In this document: in pieces, positions 5,759 to 14,474 of the stretch | How positions within the stretch are numbered: position 1 is the first letter of the stretch | Layout: every line of letters starts with the position of its first letter | NCBI GenBank assembly: GCA_003249315.1 | Contig: QKJM01000959.1 | Location: 1 to 37,930, forward strand | DNA: 37,930 bases | Direction: 5' to 3' | Source of the DNA: Archangium sp. | Lineage (GTDB): Bacteria; Myxococcota; Myxococcia; Myxococcales; Myxococcaceae | Program-made: the position numbers and the translations under genes | Notes under the pieces: generated by a model | Database searches by the model: none | What the model saw: the letters and a program-made list of their open reading frames with translations, nothing else | What the model was told of the DNA's origin: nothing

Positions 5759-8097
5759 CAGATGCCTCCTTCCGACGTCGCGGTGGGCGGCGGGGTGGTG
5801 GACTTGGGCAGATCCTGCGGCCCACGGCCGAGCCGCTGCAGATAGGAGATGATGGCCACCATCTCCGAGTCCCACTCCACCTTCACGCCCTGGGTGGCCA
5901 GGTCCGCGGCGATGGCCTCACCCTGGGCCTTCTGGCGCACCTCCGCCCCGTCCACGTCCTCGCGGGTGTAGGGCACTCCCAGCTTCTGCATCAGCGCCAG
6001 CTTCTTCGGAGCCAGCTTCACCTCGATCTTGTTCTCCGACAGCCACTGGTACGGCGGCATGTTGGAGCCGGGGCTGGTGGCGCGCGGATCCATCAGGTGC
6101 GTGTAGTGCCAGAGATTGGGGTACTTGCCGCCCAGCCGGTGCAGGTCCGGTCCGGTCCGCTTGCTGCCCCACTGGAACGGGTGGTCGTAGATGAACTCCT
6201 CGGCCCGCGACACGTCGCCGTAGCGCTGCGCCTCCGCCAGGAAGGGACGGATCATCTGCGAGTGGCAGACGTAGCAGCCCTCGCGCACGTACAAGTCCCT
6301 GCCCTGCAGCTCCAGCGGCGAGTACGGCTGCTGGGCCTCGCCGTGGTGCGGCACCGCCTGCTTCACCATGATGGTGGGCAGCAGCTCCGCCACGCCTCCG
6401 ATGAGGATGGCGACGAGCGTCAGCACGGTGAAGGCGAACGGACGACCCTCGATCACCGCGAACCAGGACGGCCGACCCGCGACGCGGTTGCGCTTCGCGA
6501 GCACGAAGGCGAGCTGCCCCAAGGCCACCATGGCCACCATGATGATGATGGCGCGCGTGGGCGTGGCCCAACCCAGGAAGATGCCCAGGGCGATGACGGC
6601 CAGGGAGATCCACATCGGCCAGCCCGTGAGGATGAAGACCCAGGCCGGCTTGCCCTCCACCATCTCGTCCTGCTTCTCCTCCACCACCACCGTGGTCTCG
6701 CCGTCCACCGCCTGTCCCGAACGGGCCGTCTTCCAGAGGTTCCAGATCATCATCAGGAAGCCGCCCAGGTAGAGCGTGCCGCCGACGACGCGGACGATGT
6801 ACATGGGCCGGATGGCCAGCAGCGTCTCCACGAAGTTCGGGTACATGAGCGTGCCGTCCGGGTTGGTGGCACGCCACATCAGGCCCTGGTTGATGCCCGA
6901 GGCCCACATGGACACGATGTAGAGCAGGATGCCGACGGTGCTCGTCCAGAAGTGCAGGTCCGCCGCCTTCACCGAGTGCAGCTTCGTCCCGTACAGCCTG
7001 GGCACCAGCCAGTAGAACATGCCGGCCGCCATCAGCCCGTTCCAGCCCAGGGCGCCGCCGTGGACGTGGCCGATGATCCAATCCGTGTAGTGGCCCAGCG
7101 CGCTCACCGACTTGATCGACAGCAGCGGGCCCTCGAAGGTGGCCATGCCGTAGAAGGTGACGCCGGCGATGAGGAACTTGATGACGGGATCCTCACGCAG
7201 CTTGTACCAGGCGCCGCGCAGGGTGAGCAGGCCGTTGAGCATGCCGCCCCAGGAGGGCGCCCACAGCATCACGCTGAACACCATGCCCAGCGACTGCGCC
7301 CAGTCCGGCAGCGCGGTGTAGAGCAGGTGGTGCGGACCGGCCCAGATGTAGATGAAGACCAGGGCCCAGAAGTGGACGATCGACAGCCGGTACGAATACA
7401 CCGGGCGCTCGGCCGCCTTCGGCAGGAAGTAATACATGATGCCCAGGATGGGCGTGGTGAGGAAGAAGGCCACCGCGTTGTGGCCGTACCACCACTGCAC
7501 CAGCGCGTCCTGCACACCCGCGAAGACCGAGTAGCTCTTCATCGCCGTGAGCGGCAATGCCAGACTGTTGACGATGTGCAGCACCGCCACCGTGATGATG
7601 GTAGCGATATAGAACCAGATGGCGACGTAGAGGTTCTTCTCGTTGCGCTTCGCCAGCGTCCAGAAGAAATTGATTGCAAACACCACCCACACCAGGGTGA
7701 TCGCCAGATCGATCGGCCACTCCAGCTCCGCGTACTCCTTGGAGGTGGTGATGCCGAGCGGGAGTGTGATCGCCGCCGCGACGATGATGGCCTGCCATCC
7801 CCAGAAGTGGATGTTCGACAGCAGATCCGACGCCATCCGCGCCTTCAGCAGGCGCTGGGTGGAGTAGTAGACGCCCGCGAACATCATGTTGCCCACGAAC
7901 GCGAAGATGATCGCGTTGGTGTGCAGCGGACGCAGCCGCGAGAAGGTCAGGTAGGGAATGCCAAAGTTGAGCTGCCACCAGGCGAGCTGGGCGGCCACGA
8001 TGACACCCACGAGCAGGCCCACCACGCCGAACAGCAGCGAGGCGGTGATGAACCGTCGTGTGGTGGTGTCGTCGTAGATGATGCGTTGCTGTTGCAC
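5758..8097 (-). CDS. ccoNO: Fused cbb3 oxidase subunits I and II (CcoN-CcoO)
   Basis: A 779-residue fusion of the catalytic subunit and the monohaem subunit of cbb3 cytochrome c oxidase, which reduces O2 to water with high affinity and pumps protons. CcoN spans about 1-465: H59 (PLHTN), H206 (WWYGHNAV) and H256/H257 (AGPHHLLY, CuB ligands), and H344/H346 (GHVHGG) for the haems b. A linker with two extra hydrophobic segments (about 486-508 and 512-535) leads to CcoO (about 555-779) with its anchor helix, CYVCH at 608-612 and M680 (GSNMPPY) as axial ligand. The start is GTG 8097, preceded by GAGGTGAT. It follows ccoS by 18 nt and overlaps ccoQ by one base. CcoNO fusions are known from several Deltaproteobacteria-like and Bacteroidetes lineages. 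Confidence 0.96.
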   Translation of the reverse strand: MQQQRIIYDDTTTRRFITASLLFGVVGLLVGVIVAAQLAWWQLNFGIPYLTFSRLRPLHTNAIIFAFVGNMMFAGVYYSTQRLLKARMASDLLSNIHFWGWQAIIVAAAITLPLGITTSKEYAELEWPIDLAITLVWVVFAINFFWTLAKRNEKNLYVAIWFYIATIITVAVLHIVNSLALPLTAMKSYSVFAGVQDALVQWWYGHNAVAFFLTTPILGIMYYFLPKAAERPVYSYRLSIVHFWALVFIYIWAGPHHLLYTALPDWAQSLGMVFSVMLWAPSWGGMLNGLLTLRGAWYKLREDPVIKFLIAGVTFYGMATFEGPLLSIKSVSALGHYTDWIIGHVHGGALGWNGLMAAGMFYWLVPRLYGTKLHSVKAADLHFWTSTVGILLYIVSMWASGINQGLMWRATNPDGTLMYPNFVETLLAIRPMYIVRVVGGTLYLGGFLMMIWNLWKTARSGQAVDGETTVVVEEKQDEMVEGKPAWVFILTGWPMWISLAVIALGIFLGWATPTRAIIIMVAMVALGQLAFVLAKRNRVAGRPSWFAVIEGRPFAFTVLTLVAILIGGVAELLPTIMVKQAVPHHGEAQQPYSPLELQGRDLYVREGCYVCHSQMIRPFLAEAQRYGDVSRAEEFIYDHPFQWGSKRTGPDLHRLGGKYPNLWHYTHLMDPRATSPGSNMPPYQWLSENKIEVKLAPKKLALMQKLGVPYTREDVDGAEVRQKAQGEAIAADLATQGVKVEWDSEMVAIISYLQRLGRGPQDLPKSTTPPPTATSEGGI

Positions 8098-8115
8098 GAG
8101 ATCACCTCGGGGAGA

Positions 8116-8301
8116 TCACTGCTGCGACGAGTGCTCGGGGGACTCGGCCCGCGGAGTGCGGGCGTCGTCGTCCTCGAGCGGGAAGAGGGCCAGTCGGTCC
8201 GCGTGCTCGTAGTCCCGGTGCCGTACGCTGAAGGCATACAGCAGCACCGAGCCCACCACGAGCATCAGGCTGACGAAGACCTGGAGGACAATGACAATCA
8301 T
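8116..8301 (-). CDS. ccoS: cbb3 oxidase maturation protein CcoS
   Basis: A 61-residue protein with one N-terminal membrane helix (MIVIVLQVFVSLMLVVGSVL, residues 1-20), a short basic turn and an acidic tail, matching the size and topology of CcoS/FixS. Family members are needed to insert cofactors into the catalytic subunit. It overlaps the ccoI stop by 4 nt (ATGA, 8298-8301) and precedes ccoNO. CcoI-CcoS adjacency is a standard arrangement and supports the call more strongly than the sequence does. The family motif around the end of the helix (FxWxxxxxQYDD or similar) is replaced here by FSVRHRDYEHAD. Confidence 0.87.
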   Translation of the reverse strand: MIVIVLQVFVSLMLVVGSVLLYAFSVRHRDYEHADRLALFPLEDDDARTPRAESPEHSSQQ

Positions 8302-10718
8302 GCGGGCACCTCCTGCAGCGCTCGTGCCACCTGGGAGGACGACCCCGGAGATCGGACCGAGAGGCTGGCGAGCGTGAAGAGGATGAGGGAGAGGGAGCTG
8401 ACCGGCATGGCCAGCGCGGCGCGCAGCGGCGTCATCCACCCGGCCAGGCTCACCGCCACCGCCACCGCGTTGTAGGCCACCGCCAGCACCAGCAGGCGGC
8501 CCACCACCTGACGCAGCCGGAGGGAGAGCGCCAGCGCCTCGCGGATGGCCGAGAGGCCCTCTCCGAGCAGGAAGAAGTCGGACTTGCCCGGCAGCACCGG
8601 CCGATCGATCGCCGGGGTGCCCGCGCAGAGGGCGCGCTCGAAGGCGAGGCTGTCGTTGACGCCATCCCCCAGGTAGAGCGTGTCGGCCGCGTCCAGCCGG
8701 GACACCACGGCGGCCTTGTCCTCGGGCCGCTGGCCTCCGAGCGCGTGCTCGACCGGAACGCCCAGCGCCCCGGCCAGGCTCCTCACCCGCTCCGGCGAGT
8801 CCCCGGAGATGAGCCACACCTCGCGGCCGGAGGCCTGCAGCGCCGCCAGCTCGCGACGCGCATCGGCGCGCACGGACTCGCGCAGGGAGAAGGAGGCGCG
8901 GGGCTGGCCATCGAGGGACAGGACGGTTCCCCCCAGTCCGGTGGCGCCGGGGGCCGCCCAGTCCTGGGCTCCCAGCCTCCACCTACCGTCCGCACGAAGC
9001 AGCTCCAGGCCCAGCCCGGGGAGCTCCGTCACCCGTGCGTCGGCGGAGAAGCGCGCGCCGGCGCGAGAAAGGACCGCGGCGAGACACCGGCTCACCGGGT
9101 GGTTGCTGCGCGCCACCATGTCGAAGGCCACGTCGCGCAGCTCGGGCGCCAGCCCGTCCACCTCCGAGCGATCCACCAGCTCCAGCCGGTTGAGCGTGAG
9201 GGTACCCGTCTTGTCGAAGAGCACCTTGCGCACGCGGGGCAGCCTGTCCAGCAAGTCCCGCCGGCGCACGAAGAGGCCCAGGCGGCGCAGGCGCGTCTGG
9301 GAGAGCTCGTACGCGAGCGGCACGGCGATGCCGATGGCGCACGGGCACGTCACCACCAGGAGGGCCACGGCCACCTCGAGCGCCCTGCCCTCCCCCGCCG
9401 GCAGCCACAGGAGGAAACCCGCCGAGGCGATGAGGAGCACGGCGAGCACCCAGCCGCGGGACACGGTGTTCCAGAAGCGCGCGTGGGTGGGGACACCGCC
9501 CTCCGAGGCGGGCGTCTGCCTCAGCAGGGCCACCAGGGGCGAGTCCTGGAAGTCCGTGCGGGCGCGCACGTGGGCGGCGGAGCGGGCCGCGTTGAAGGCC
9601 CCGGCGGGCACCTCGTCGCCCCGAGCCACCTCGCGCACGTCCGACTCCCCGGTAATCCAGTCGGTGGAGAAGGAGGCGTGCTCGTCGAGCAGCTCGGCCT
9701 CCACGGGCACCAGCTCGCCCGGGGCGATGACGAGCGCGTCTCCCGCGCGCAGCTCGGTGGCGCGCACGGTGACGAGCCGCTCCCCCTCCTGTCGGCGGGC
9801 GAAGAGGCCCTCCGCGCCATCATCCTCCAGGAGGAAGCGGCGGTTGCGCTCCAGCACGCGCTGCTGCAACCAGCGCCCCACCAGCATGAGGGTGACGAAG
9901 GTGTTGAGAGTGTCGAAGTAGGCCAGATCCCCCCGCCCGTCCCGCGCCACCTGCGCCAGGGAGGTGCCATAGACGAGGAGGATGCCCAGGGCGATGGGGA
10001 GGTCCAGATGGAGCACCCCGGAGCGCAGCCCTCGCCACGCCGAGCGGAAGAAGGGCCAGCCTCCCACCAGCACCACCGCGCTGGAGAGCCAGACGATGAG
10101 GCGACTGAAGAGGGAGAAGACCTCGCCGTCCGCCGGGGTGAGCCCCACATAGAAGCTCACCGAGAACAGCATCACGTTCATGGTGATGGCGGCGCAGATG
10201 CCGAGGCGGATGGGCAGCTCCGAGGAGGAGGCCTCGGGGCGCTTGCGGCTGGGGCCGAAGAGGTAGCCGAAGCCCTCGATGGTGCGCAGGAAGGAGGCCA
10301 CGTCGAAGAGGCCCTTGCGCCAGGCCAGGCGCACCTTGCCGAGCGCCGGGTTGACGGTGAGCGAGGCCCCGCCCTCCTGGCGGCGGAACACCTCGTTCAT
10401 CAGCCAGACGCATGCGGCGCAGTGGATTCCCTGCACGTCCAGCTCCAGCGCGCACACCGGACTGGAGGAGGCCTCGCTGCGCGCCACGAGCGGCTCCAGC
10501 CACGCGAGGCTCCGCTCCCTCCGGGGCTCGGGGGCGGGAGCCGCCTTGCCATCGGCCAGCGAGTAGTAGCGGGAGAGGCCCTGCTCATGGAGGAGGTGGT
10601 ACACGGCCTCACAGCCGGCGCAGCAGAACTCCTTCAGCGACGCGCCCTCGGGAACGGGGCTGCCACAGTGGAGACACGCGGCCGCGGAAGGCGGCTCGGC
10701 TGGAGAGGAGGCCGGCAT
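8298..10718 (-). CDS. ccoI: Copper-translocating P-type ATPase CcoI
   Basis: An 806-residue heavy-metal P1B ATPase of the CcoI/FixI group, which supplies copper to the cbb3 oxidase. It begins with a cysteine-rich segment (C15, C18, C32, C33, C36), then an HMA domain with GIHCAACVW, membrane helices, the phosphatase TGES motif (seen as WITGES), the CPC ion site (TCPCAIGIAVPLA), the phosphorylation motif DKTGTLT and the hinge GDGVNDS. The frame is open 20 codons further upstream, but ATG 10718 (MPASSPAEP) is preferred: AAGGCGAC lies about 8 nt upstream and it leaves a 47-bp gap to the divergent gene. It is the first gene of the cco operon and overlaps ccoS by 4 nt. Confidence 0.94.
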   Translation of the reverse strand: MPASSPAEPPSAAACLHCGSPVPEGASLKEFCCAGCEAVYHLLHEQGLSRYYSLADGKAAPAPEPRRERSLAWLEPLVARSEASSSPVCALELDVQGIHCAACVWLMNEVFRRQEGGASLTVNPALGKVRLAWRKGLFDVASFLRTIEGFGYLFGPSRKRPEASSSELPIRLGICAAITMNVMLFSVSFYVGLTPADGEVFSLFSRLIVWLSSAVVLVGGWPFFRSAWRGLRSGVLHLDLPIALGILLVYGTSLAQVARDGRGDLAYFDTLNTFVTLMLVGRWLQQRVLERNRRFLLEDDGAEGLFARRQEGERLVTVRATELRAGDALVIAPGELVPVEAELLDEHASFSTDWITGESDVREVARGDEVPAGAFNAARSAAHVRARTDFQDSPLVALLRQTPASEGGVPTHARFWNTVSRGWVLAVLLIASAGFLLWLPAGEGRALEVAVALLVVTCPCAIGIAVPLAYELSQTRLRRLGLFVRRRDLLDRLPRVRKVLFDKTGTLTLNRLELVDRSEVDGLAPELRDVAFDMVARSNHPVSRCLAAVLSRAGARFSADARVTELPGLGLELLRADGRWRLGAQDWAAPGATGLGGTVLSLDGQPRASFSLRESVRADARRELAALQASGREVWLISGDSPERVRSLAGALGVPVEHALGGQRPEDKAAVVSRLDAADTLYLGDGVNDSLAFERALCAGTPAIDRPVLPGKSDFFLLGEGLSAIREALALSLRLRQVVGRLLVLAVAYNAVAVAVSLAGWMTPLRAALAMPVSSLSLILFTLASLSVRSPGSSSQVARALQEVPA

Positions 10719-10765
10719 CGGCCTGTCGCCTTGCGAACGGCATGCCCATTGCGAAGGGACGGGGC
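10719..10765. promoter_or_regulatory. Divergent promoter region with direct repeats around a palindrome
   Basis: Only 47 bp separate ccoI from the TauE-like gene, so both promoters must be packed here or one must lie inside a neighbouring gene. Two identical TTGCGAA words (10731-10737 and 10749-10755, 18 bp apart) flank the perfect palindrome GGCATGCC (10739-10746). This could be an operator shared by both genes. No FNR/Anr-like TTGAT-N4-ATCAA box is present. Confidence 0.4.
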
Positions 10766-11485
10766 ATGACTCCAGCAATTCCGGTTCTCGAAGGCGTCTT
10801 GGGCCAGCTCACGGCGGAGCCGGTGGTGCTGGCGGGGGCGCTGGGCGCGCTGACGGTGGGTGTCACCGGCAGCGTGCATTGCCTGCTGATGTGCGGGCCG
10901 CTGGCGTGCGCGGCGCTGCCGGGGGTGAGGGGCCCCGAGAGGTGGAAGGCGATACTGGCCTGGCAGGGGGCGCGGGTGTCGGCGTACGCGCTGGTGGGAG
11001 GCGCGCTGGGGGCCCTGGGCGGAGGGGTGACACAGGCACTCGCGGTGTCGGCGCGCCCATACCTGCCGTGGGTGATGGCGGCGGCCCTGGTGGCCTCGGC
11101 GCTGGAGCTGGGCAAGCGGCTGCGGCCTCTGCCGGGGTTGAGCCGGCTGGCGGCGGCGTTGTCCCGTGTGAGCGCAAAGTTTTCGCCTGCGGGCAGATCC
11201 GGCGCAATGGGTGCGGTGACGCCGCTGCTCCCGTGCGGCCTGCTGTACGGCGTGTACGCGGCGGCGCTGGCGAGCAGCTCATTCGTCGGAGGAGCGCTGC
11301 TGATGGGAGCGTTCGCGCTGGGTGGACTGCCGGCGCTGCTGGGCGCACAGCTCCAGACGGGCCTGTGGAATCGTCAGCCACGCCTCGCGGCGTTCGTGCT
11401 CAAGCGCGCGGTGCCGCTGGTGGCGGCGGGACTGCTCATCTACCGGGCGGTGGCGGTCTCCGCGGGACAACCGAGCTGTCACTGA
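10766..11485 (+). CDS. TauE/SafE-like (UreH-type) membrane protein
   Basis: A 239-residue integral membrane protein with about six helices. It carries the paired motifs GSVHCLLMCGP (N-terminal half) and VTPLLPCGLLYG (C-terminal half) of the COG2836 / sulfite exporter TauE-SafE-like family found beside cbb3 and copper genes. The cysteines and histidine in these motifs suggest metal or thiol chemistry at the membrane; copper handling for the oxidase is a reasonable inference. ATG 10766 is chosen for the GAAGGGACGG site just before it. An ATG at 10742 is possible but has no clear site. It is divergent from ccoI. Confidence 0.82.
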   Translation: MTPAIPVLEGVLGQLTAEPVVLAGALGALTVGVTGSVHCLLMCGPLACAALPGVRGPERWKAILAWQGARVSAYALVGGALGALGGGVTQALAVSARPYLPWVMAAALVASALELGKRLRPLPGLSRLAAALSRVSAKFSPAGRSGAMGAVTPLLPCGLLYGVYAAALASSSFVGGALLMGAFALGGLPALLGAQLQTGLWNRQPRLAAFVLKRAVPLVAAGLLIYRAVAVSAGQPSCH

Positions 11486-11692
11486 CGCCCCCGCGCCCTG
11501 TCGTCTTCTCATACTTCCATGAATCCCTCTCACCTCCAGCGCGGGACAGCTCAATCGATACAACCGGAATGCGGAAGTTTCGCGCCCCGCCCTTCCCGTT
11601 CCAGTGTCCGATTGCAGATACAGCGAACGGCTCCATGAAGCGCACCACGGACGCTCCCCCTCCAGGCCGGAATGGCGCTACGCTGGAGGCCT

Positions 11693-14041
11693 ATGTGGAA
11701 GACCTGGGCCCTGAGCACCCTGCTGGCTGCGAGCGTGTTGTCCGGCTGTTCCTGTACCAACCCGGGTAGCAACCCGTCCCACCCGCCGGGGAGCACACCC
11801 GGAGGCGGTACGAACCCGGATGGAGGCGTCTCGGGAGGAGGCTCCGACGGCGGCACCGATGGTGGAATGGACGGAGGCCTCGAGCAGCTCGGCTCGCTCT
11901 CCCTCGAGCCCCAGGACGCCACGATCCAGATCCAGGGCAACACACCGGCCACGCGGCAATACACCGTCACCGGCACCTTCCTGGACGGGCACACCGAGGA
12001 CCTGACCGCAGTGGCGGTCTTCAGCCTGGACAACCCCCAGCTCGGCAGCTTCGGCGGGAATACCTTCACCTCGGGAACCACCCAGGGAGGCAGCACGGTG
12101 GTACGCGCCCGGGTGGACAGCATGTCCACCTCCACGGGCCTGTCGGTGCAGCTACAGCAGCGACTGCCGGACAGCGCTCCGGAGTCGCCCACCCTGCCGG
12201 CCGAGCCGGAGACGAAGTTCGGCGGCCAGGAGGACGCCGCGCGCAAGCCCCAGCTCGTCTATCCCAACAACGGAGTGCTGGTGCCACCCAACCTGGGAGA
12301 GCTGGAGATCCACTTCCTGCCTGGCCCCGCGACCAACACACTCTTCGAGCTGGCCTTCACCAACGCGGTCACGGACGTGCGCGTCTATCTGCGCTGCTAC
12401 CTCCCGAGCGGCTTCTCCCTGCCCTCGGGGGTGAGCAGCGGCTGCATCTACACGCCCTCCTCGGAGGTGTGGAGCTTCCTGTCGCGCACCAACCGGGGCG
12501 GCCAGCCGGTGCAGCTCACCCTGCGCGCCACGGGGGATGATGGCGGCACGGTGGGTGTGTCGGACCCTCTCTCCATCCAGTTCGCCCGCACCGAGCTCAA
12601 GGGCGCGCTCTACTACTGGACCACCTCGGGCAACACCGGCATCGTCCGCTACGACTTCGCGGCCGAAGAGGGGCAGACGGCCTCGATGGTGCTGACAAAG
12701 AACAACATCCAGACCAGTGTGAACTGCGTGGGCTGCCACGCATTGAGCCGCAACGGCAAGAAGCTGGTGGCCGAGGTCAACGGACAGGACGACGGCCGGC
12801 TGGCGCTGGTGGACCTGTCCACCTTCGACTCCGCCAACGACCAGGTCCCTCTGGCGCAGGGAGGCACGAAGCTGAGCATCTTCGAGTCGTGGAACCCGAC
12901 GGGCACACAGTTCGTGGGCTCCTACGCCGACAGTGGCGCCACGAACTACAACCTGCGCCTCTTCAACGGTGACACGGCCACCATCGAGGGGGAGATCTCC
13001 GGCACCGGCACCTCGAACAACCCCGCCGACCACCCGGACTGGAGCGCGGACGGCCAGAAGATCGCCTACACGCACGTGGGAGGGAAGGGCACGCTCCAGC
13101 GGATGTACAAGGGCGCCATCGAGCTGGTGACGGCCCAGGCGGGTGGCGGATGGAGCGCGCCGGTGACGGTGGTGCCGACGCAGAACGGGAAGAACCGCTA
13201 CTACCCGGCCATCGCACCCGACTCCACCTTCCTCGTCTACAACGAGTCCACCTGCCCCAGCGGCACGCAGCACAAGGACTGCAACGCGGACAGCGATCCG
13301 AGCGCGAAGCTGTGGGCCGCGAAGCTGGAGGCCAGCGCACAGCCGGTGGAGCTGGCCCGGGCCAATGCGCCCGGCGTCATGGACGGCGCGCAGACGAACC
13401 TGACCAACAGCTACCCGAAGTGGAGCCCCTTCGTGACCCGTGGCATCGGAGGGGACAGCAGCCGGCTGATGTGGCTGACGACCTCCTCCTCGCGCATGTA
13501 CGGCCTGCGCCAGGCACCCAGCGGAAGCAGCGAGAACCCCAAGGGCACCCTGCTGTGGATGGCGGCGGTGGATCCAGACAAGCTGATGGCGGGGGAGGAT
13601 CCTTCCTACCCAGCCTTCGCCCTCCCCTTCCAGGACCTCGGCACCTCCAACCACATCGCCCAGTGGGCCGAGTACTTCGTGAGCAACGGCTGCGCCACCT
13701 CGGGCGAGGGGTGTGGAGGGGAGACCACCTGCTGCAACGGCCTGCAGTGCGTGCAGCTCAACCAGGATCCACCCATCCCCTGCGACGTCGCGGGCGCCTG
13801 CGAGTGCAAGCCCATCCCCCAGTGCGCGCTGGAGAGCGAGCCCTGCTCGGTCGCCGCCGCCTGCTGTGACGGGCTGCTGTGCGTGAACGCGAGCGGCCAG
13901 GAATGCACGGGCAACGACTGTAGCTGCAAGCCGCCATGCAGTGGCCTCGGCGAGCTGTGTGGCGCCAACGCTCCCTGCTGCAACAGCATGAGTTGCACGA
14001 CCACGGCCAACGGCAACGTCTGCAAGATCATCCTGCAGTAG
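11693..14041 (+). CDS. Large lipoprotein with Big2-like, haem c, propeller and Cys-rich parts
   Basis: A 782-residue protein with a lipoprotein signal (lipobox LSGC, lipidated C about 18), then a Gly/Asp-rich linker typical of myxobacterial lipoproteins. A Big2-like Ig domain covers about 60-160. One haem c motif, CVGCH, is at 345-349. Around it and after it are propeller-type repeats with WSADGQKIAYTH and YPAIAPDSTFLVYNE, as in TolB/WD40-like blades. The last 115 residues hold three cysteine-rich repeats, each with a CC-x-G/S-x-x-C core (TCCNGLQC, ACCDGLLC, PCCNSMSC). It should sit at the outer membrane, perhaps as a surface redox or binding protein; the exact role is unknown. ATG 11693 (GGAGG 3 nt upstream) is preferred; ATG 11672 would add seven residues. 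Confidence 0.85.
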   Translation: MWKTWALSTLLAASVLSGCSCTNPGSNPSHPPGSTPGGGTNPDGGVSGGGSDGGTDGGMDGGLEQLGSLSLEPQDATIQIQGNTPATRQYTVTGTFLDGHTEDLTAVAVFSLDNPQLGSFGGNTFTSGTTQGGSTVVRARVDSMSTSTGLSVQLQQRLPDSAPESPTLPAEPETKFGGQEDAARKPQLVYPNNGVLVPPNLGELEIHFLPGPATNTLFELAFTNAVTDVRVYLRCYLPSGFSLPSGVSSGCIYTPSSEVWSFLSRTNRGGQPVQLTLRATGDDGGTVGVSDPLSIQFARTELKGALYYWTTSGNTGIVRYDFAAEEGQTASMVLTKNNIQTSVNCVGCHALSRNGKKLVAEVNGQDDGRLALVDLSTFDSANDQVPLAQGGTKLSIFESWNPTGTQFVGSYADSGATNYNLRLFNGDTATIEGEISGTGTSNNPADHPDWSADGQKIAYTHVGGKGTLQRMYKGAIELVTAQAGGGWSAPVTVVPTQNGKNRYYPAIAPDSTFLVYNESTCPSGTQHKDCNADSDPSAKLWAAKLEASAQPVELARANAPGVMDGAQTNLTNSYPKWSPFVTRGIGGDSSRLMWLTTSSSRMYGLRQAPSGSSENPKGTLLWMAAVDPDKLMAGEDPSYPAFALPFQDLGTSNHIAQWAEYFVSNGCATSGEGCGGETTCCNGLQCVQLNQDPPIPCDVAGACECKPIPQCALESEPCSVAAACCDGLLCVNASGQECTGNDCSCKPPCSGLGELCGANAPCCNSMSCTTTANGNVCKIILQ

Positions 14042-14474
14042 CGCGGTCCTTCGCCTCGGGCTGCAGCTCCCGATGCTGGAGCATCAGCTCGAGGCCGCTG
14101 ACGGCGAGGTAGACGAACGTCGCCACGAAGGAGCCGAGCGCCCAGGCCACCCAGTCATGCACGAGCGCCACGAGGTCCGCGCCAGCGATGGCCAGGAGGA
14201 TGGCGCTGAAGTGGATGAGGCCGGCGCGCAGGGTGTTGGGGCTGGCCGACATCCGCCGGCTCATCTCCCCCCCGGCGCCGCGGGAGAGCATCTTCAGCAG
14301 CCCATAGGCGGCGGAAGCCCCCCCGGCGAACAGGAAGACGAAGCCGGCCCCCGGGTTTCCGTGCGATTCGATCAGGACCGCCCCCGTCGACCAGATGGTG
14401 ACGGTGTAGCCATAGGGCAGGCCGGCCCCATGCAACGCAGCCTCGATTCCCGCGCGGATGGATGGACGACTCAT
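14028..14474 (-). CDS. Small integral membrane protein, unknown function
   Basis: A 148-residue protein starting MSRPSIRAGIE, with hydrophobic segments at about 26-60, 84-104 and 108-132, so three or four membrane spans. I do not recognise a family. Two signs support coding: strong GC bias at third positions and membrane topology without interruptions. ATG 14474 is chosen because sequence upstream of it in the frame looks non-coding. Its 3' end overlaps the convergent lipoprotein gene by 14 nt, which rules out an intergenic terminator between them. Confidence 0.65.
   Translation of the reverse strand: MSRPSIRAGIEAALHGAGLPYGYTVTIWSTGAVLIESHGNPGAGFVFLFAGGASAAYGLLKMLSRGAGGEMSRRMSASPNTLRAGLIHFSAILLAIAGADLVALVHDWVAWALGSFVATFVYLAVSGLELMLQHRELQPEAKDRATAG

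Noticed and set aside
10719-10765. FNR/Anr box for oxygen control of the cco operon
   Set aside because: I looked for TTGAT-N4-ATCAA and close variants and saw none; only the TTGCGAA direct repeats are present.
6097-10769. Two further long plus-strand frames (6097-8475 and 8745-10769)
   Set aside because: Both are mirror images of ccoNO and ccoI. The real genes on the minus strand have complete motif sets.
12152-13654. 500-codon minus-strand frame inside the lipoprotein gene
   Set aside because: Repetitive Val/Arg/Gln-rich translation with no motif. The plus strand has the signal peptide, haem motif and cysteine repeats.
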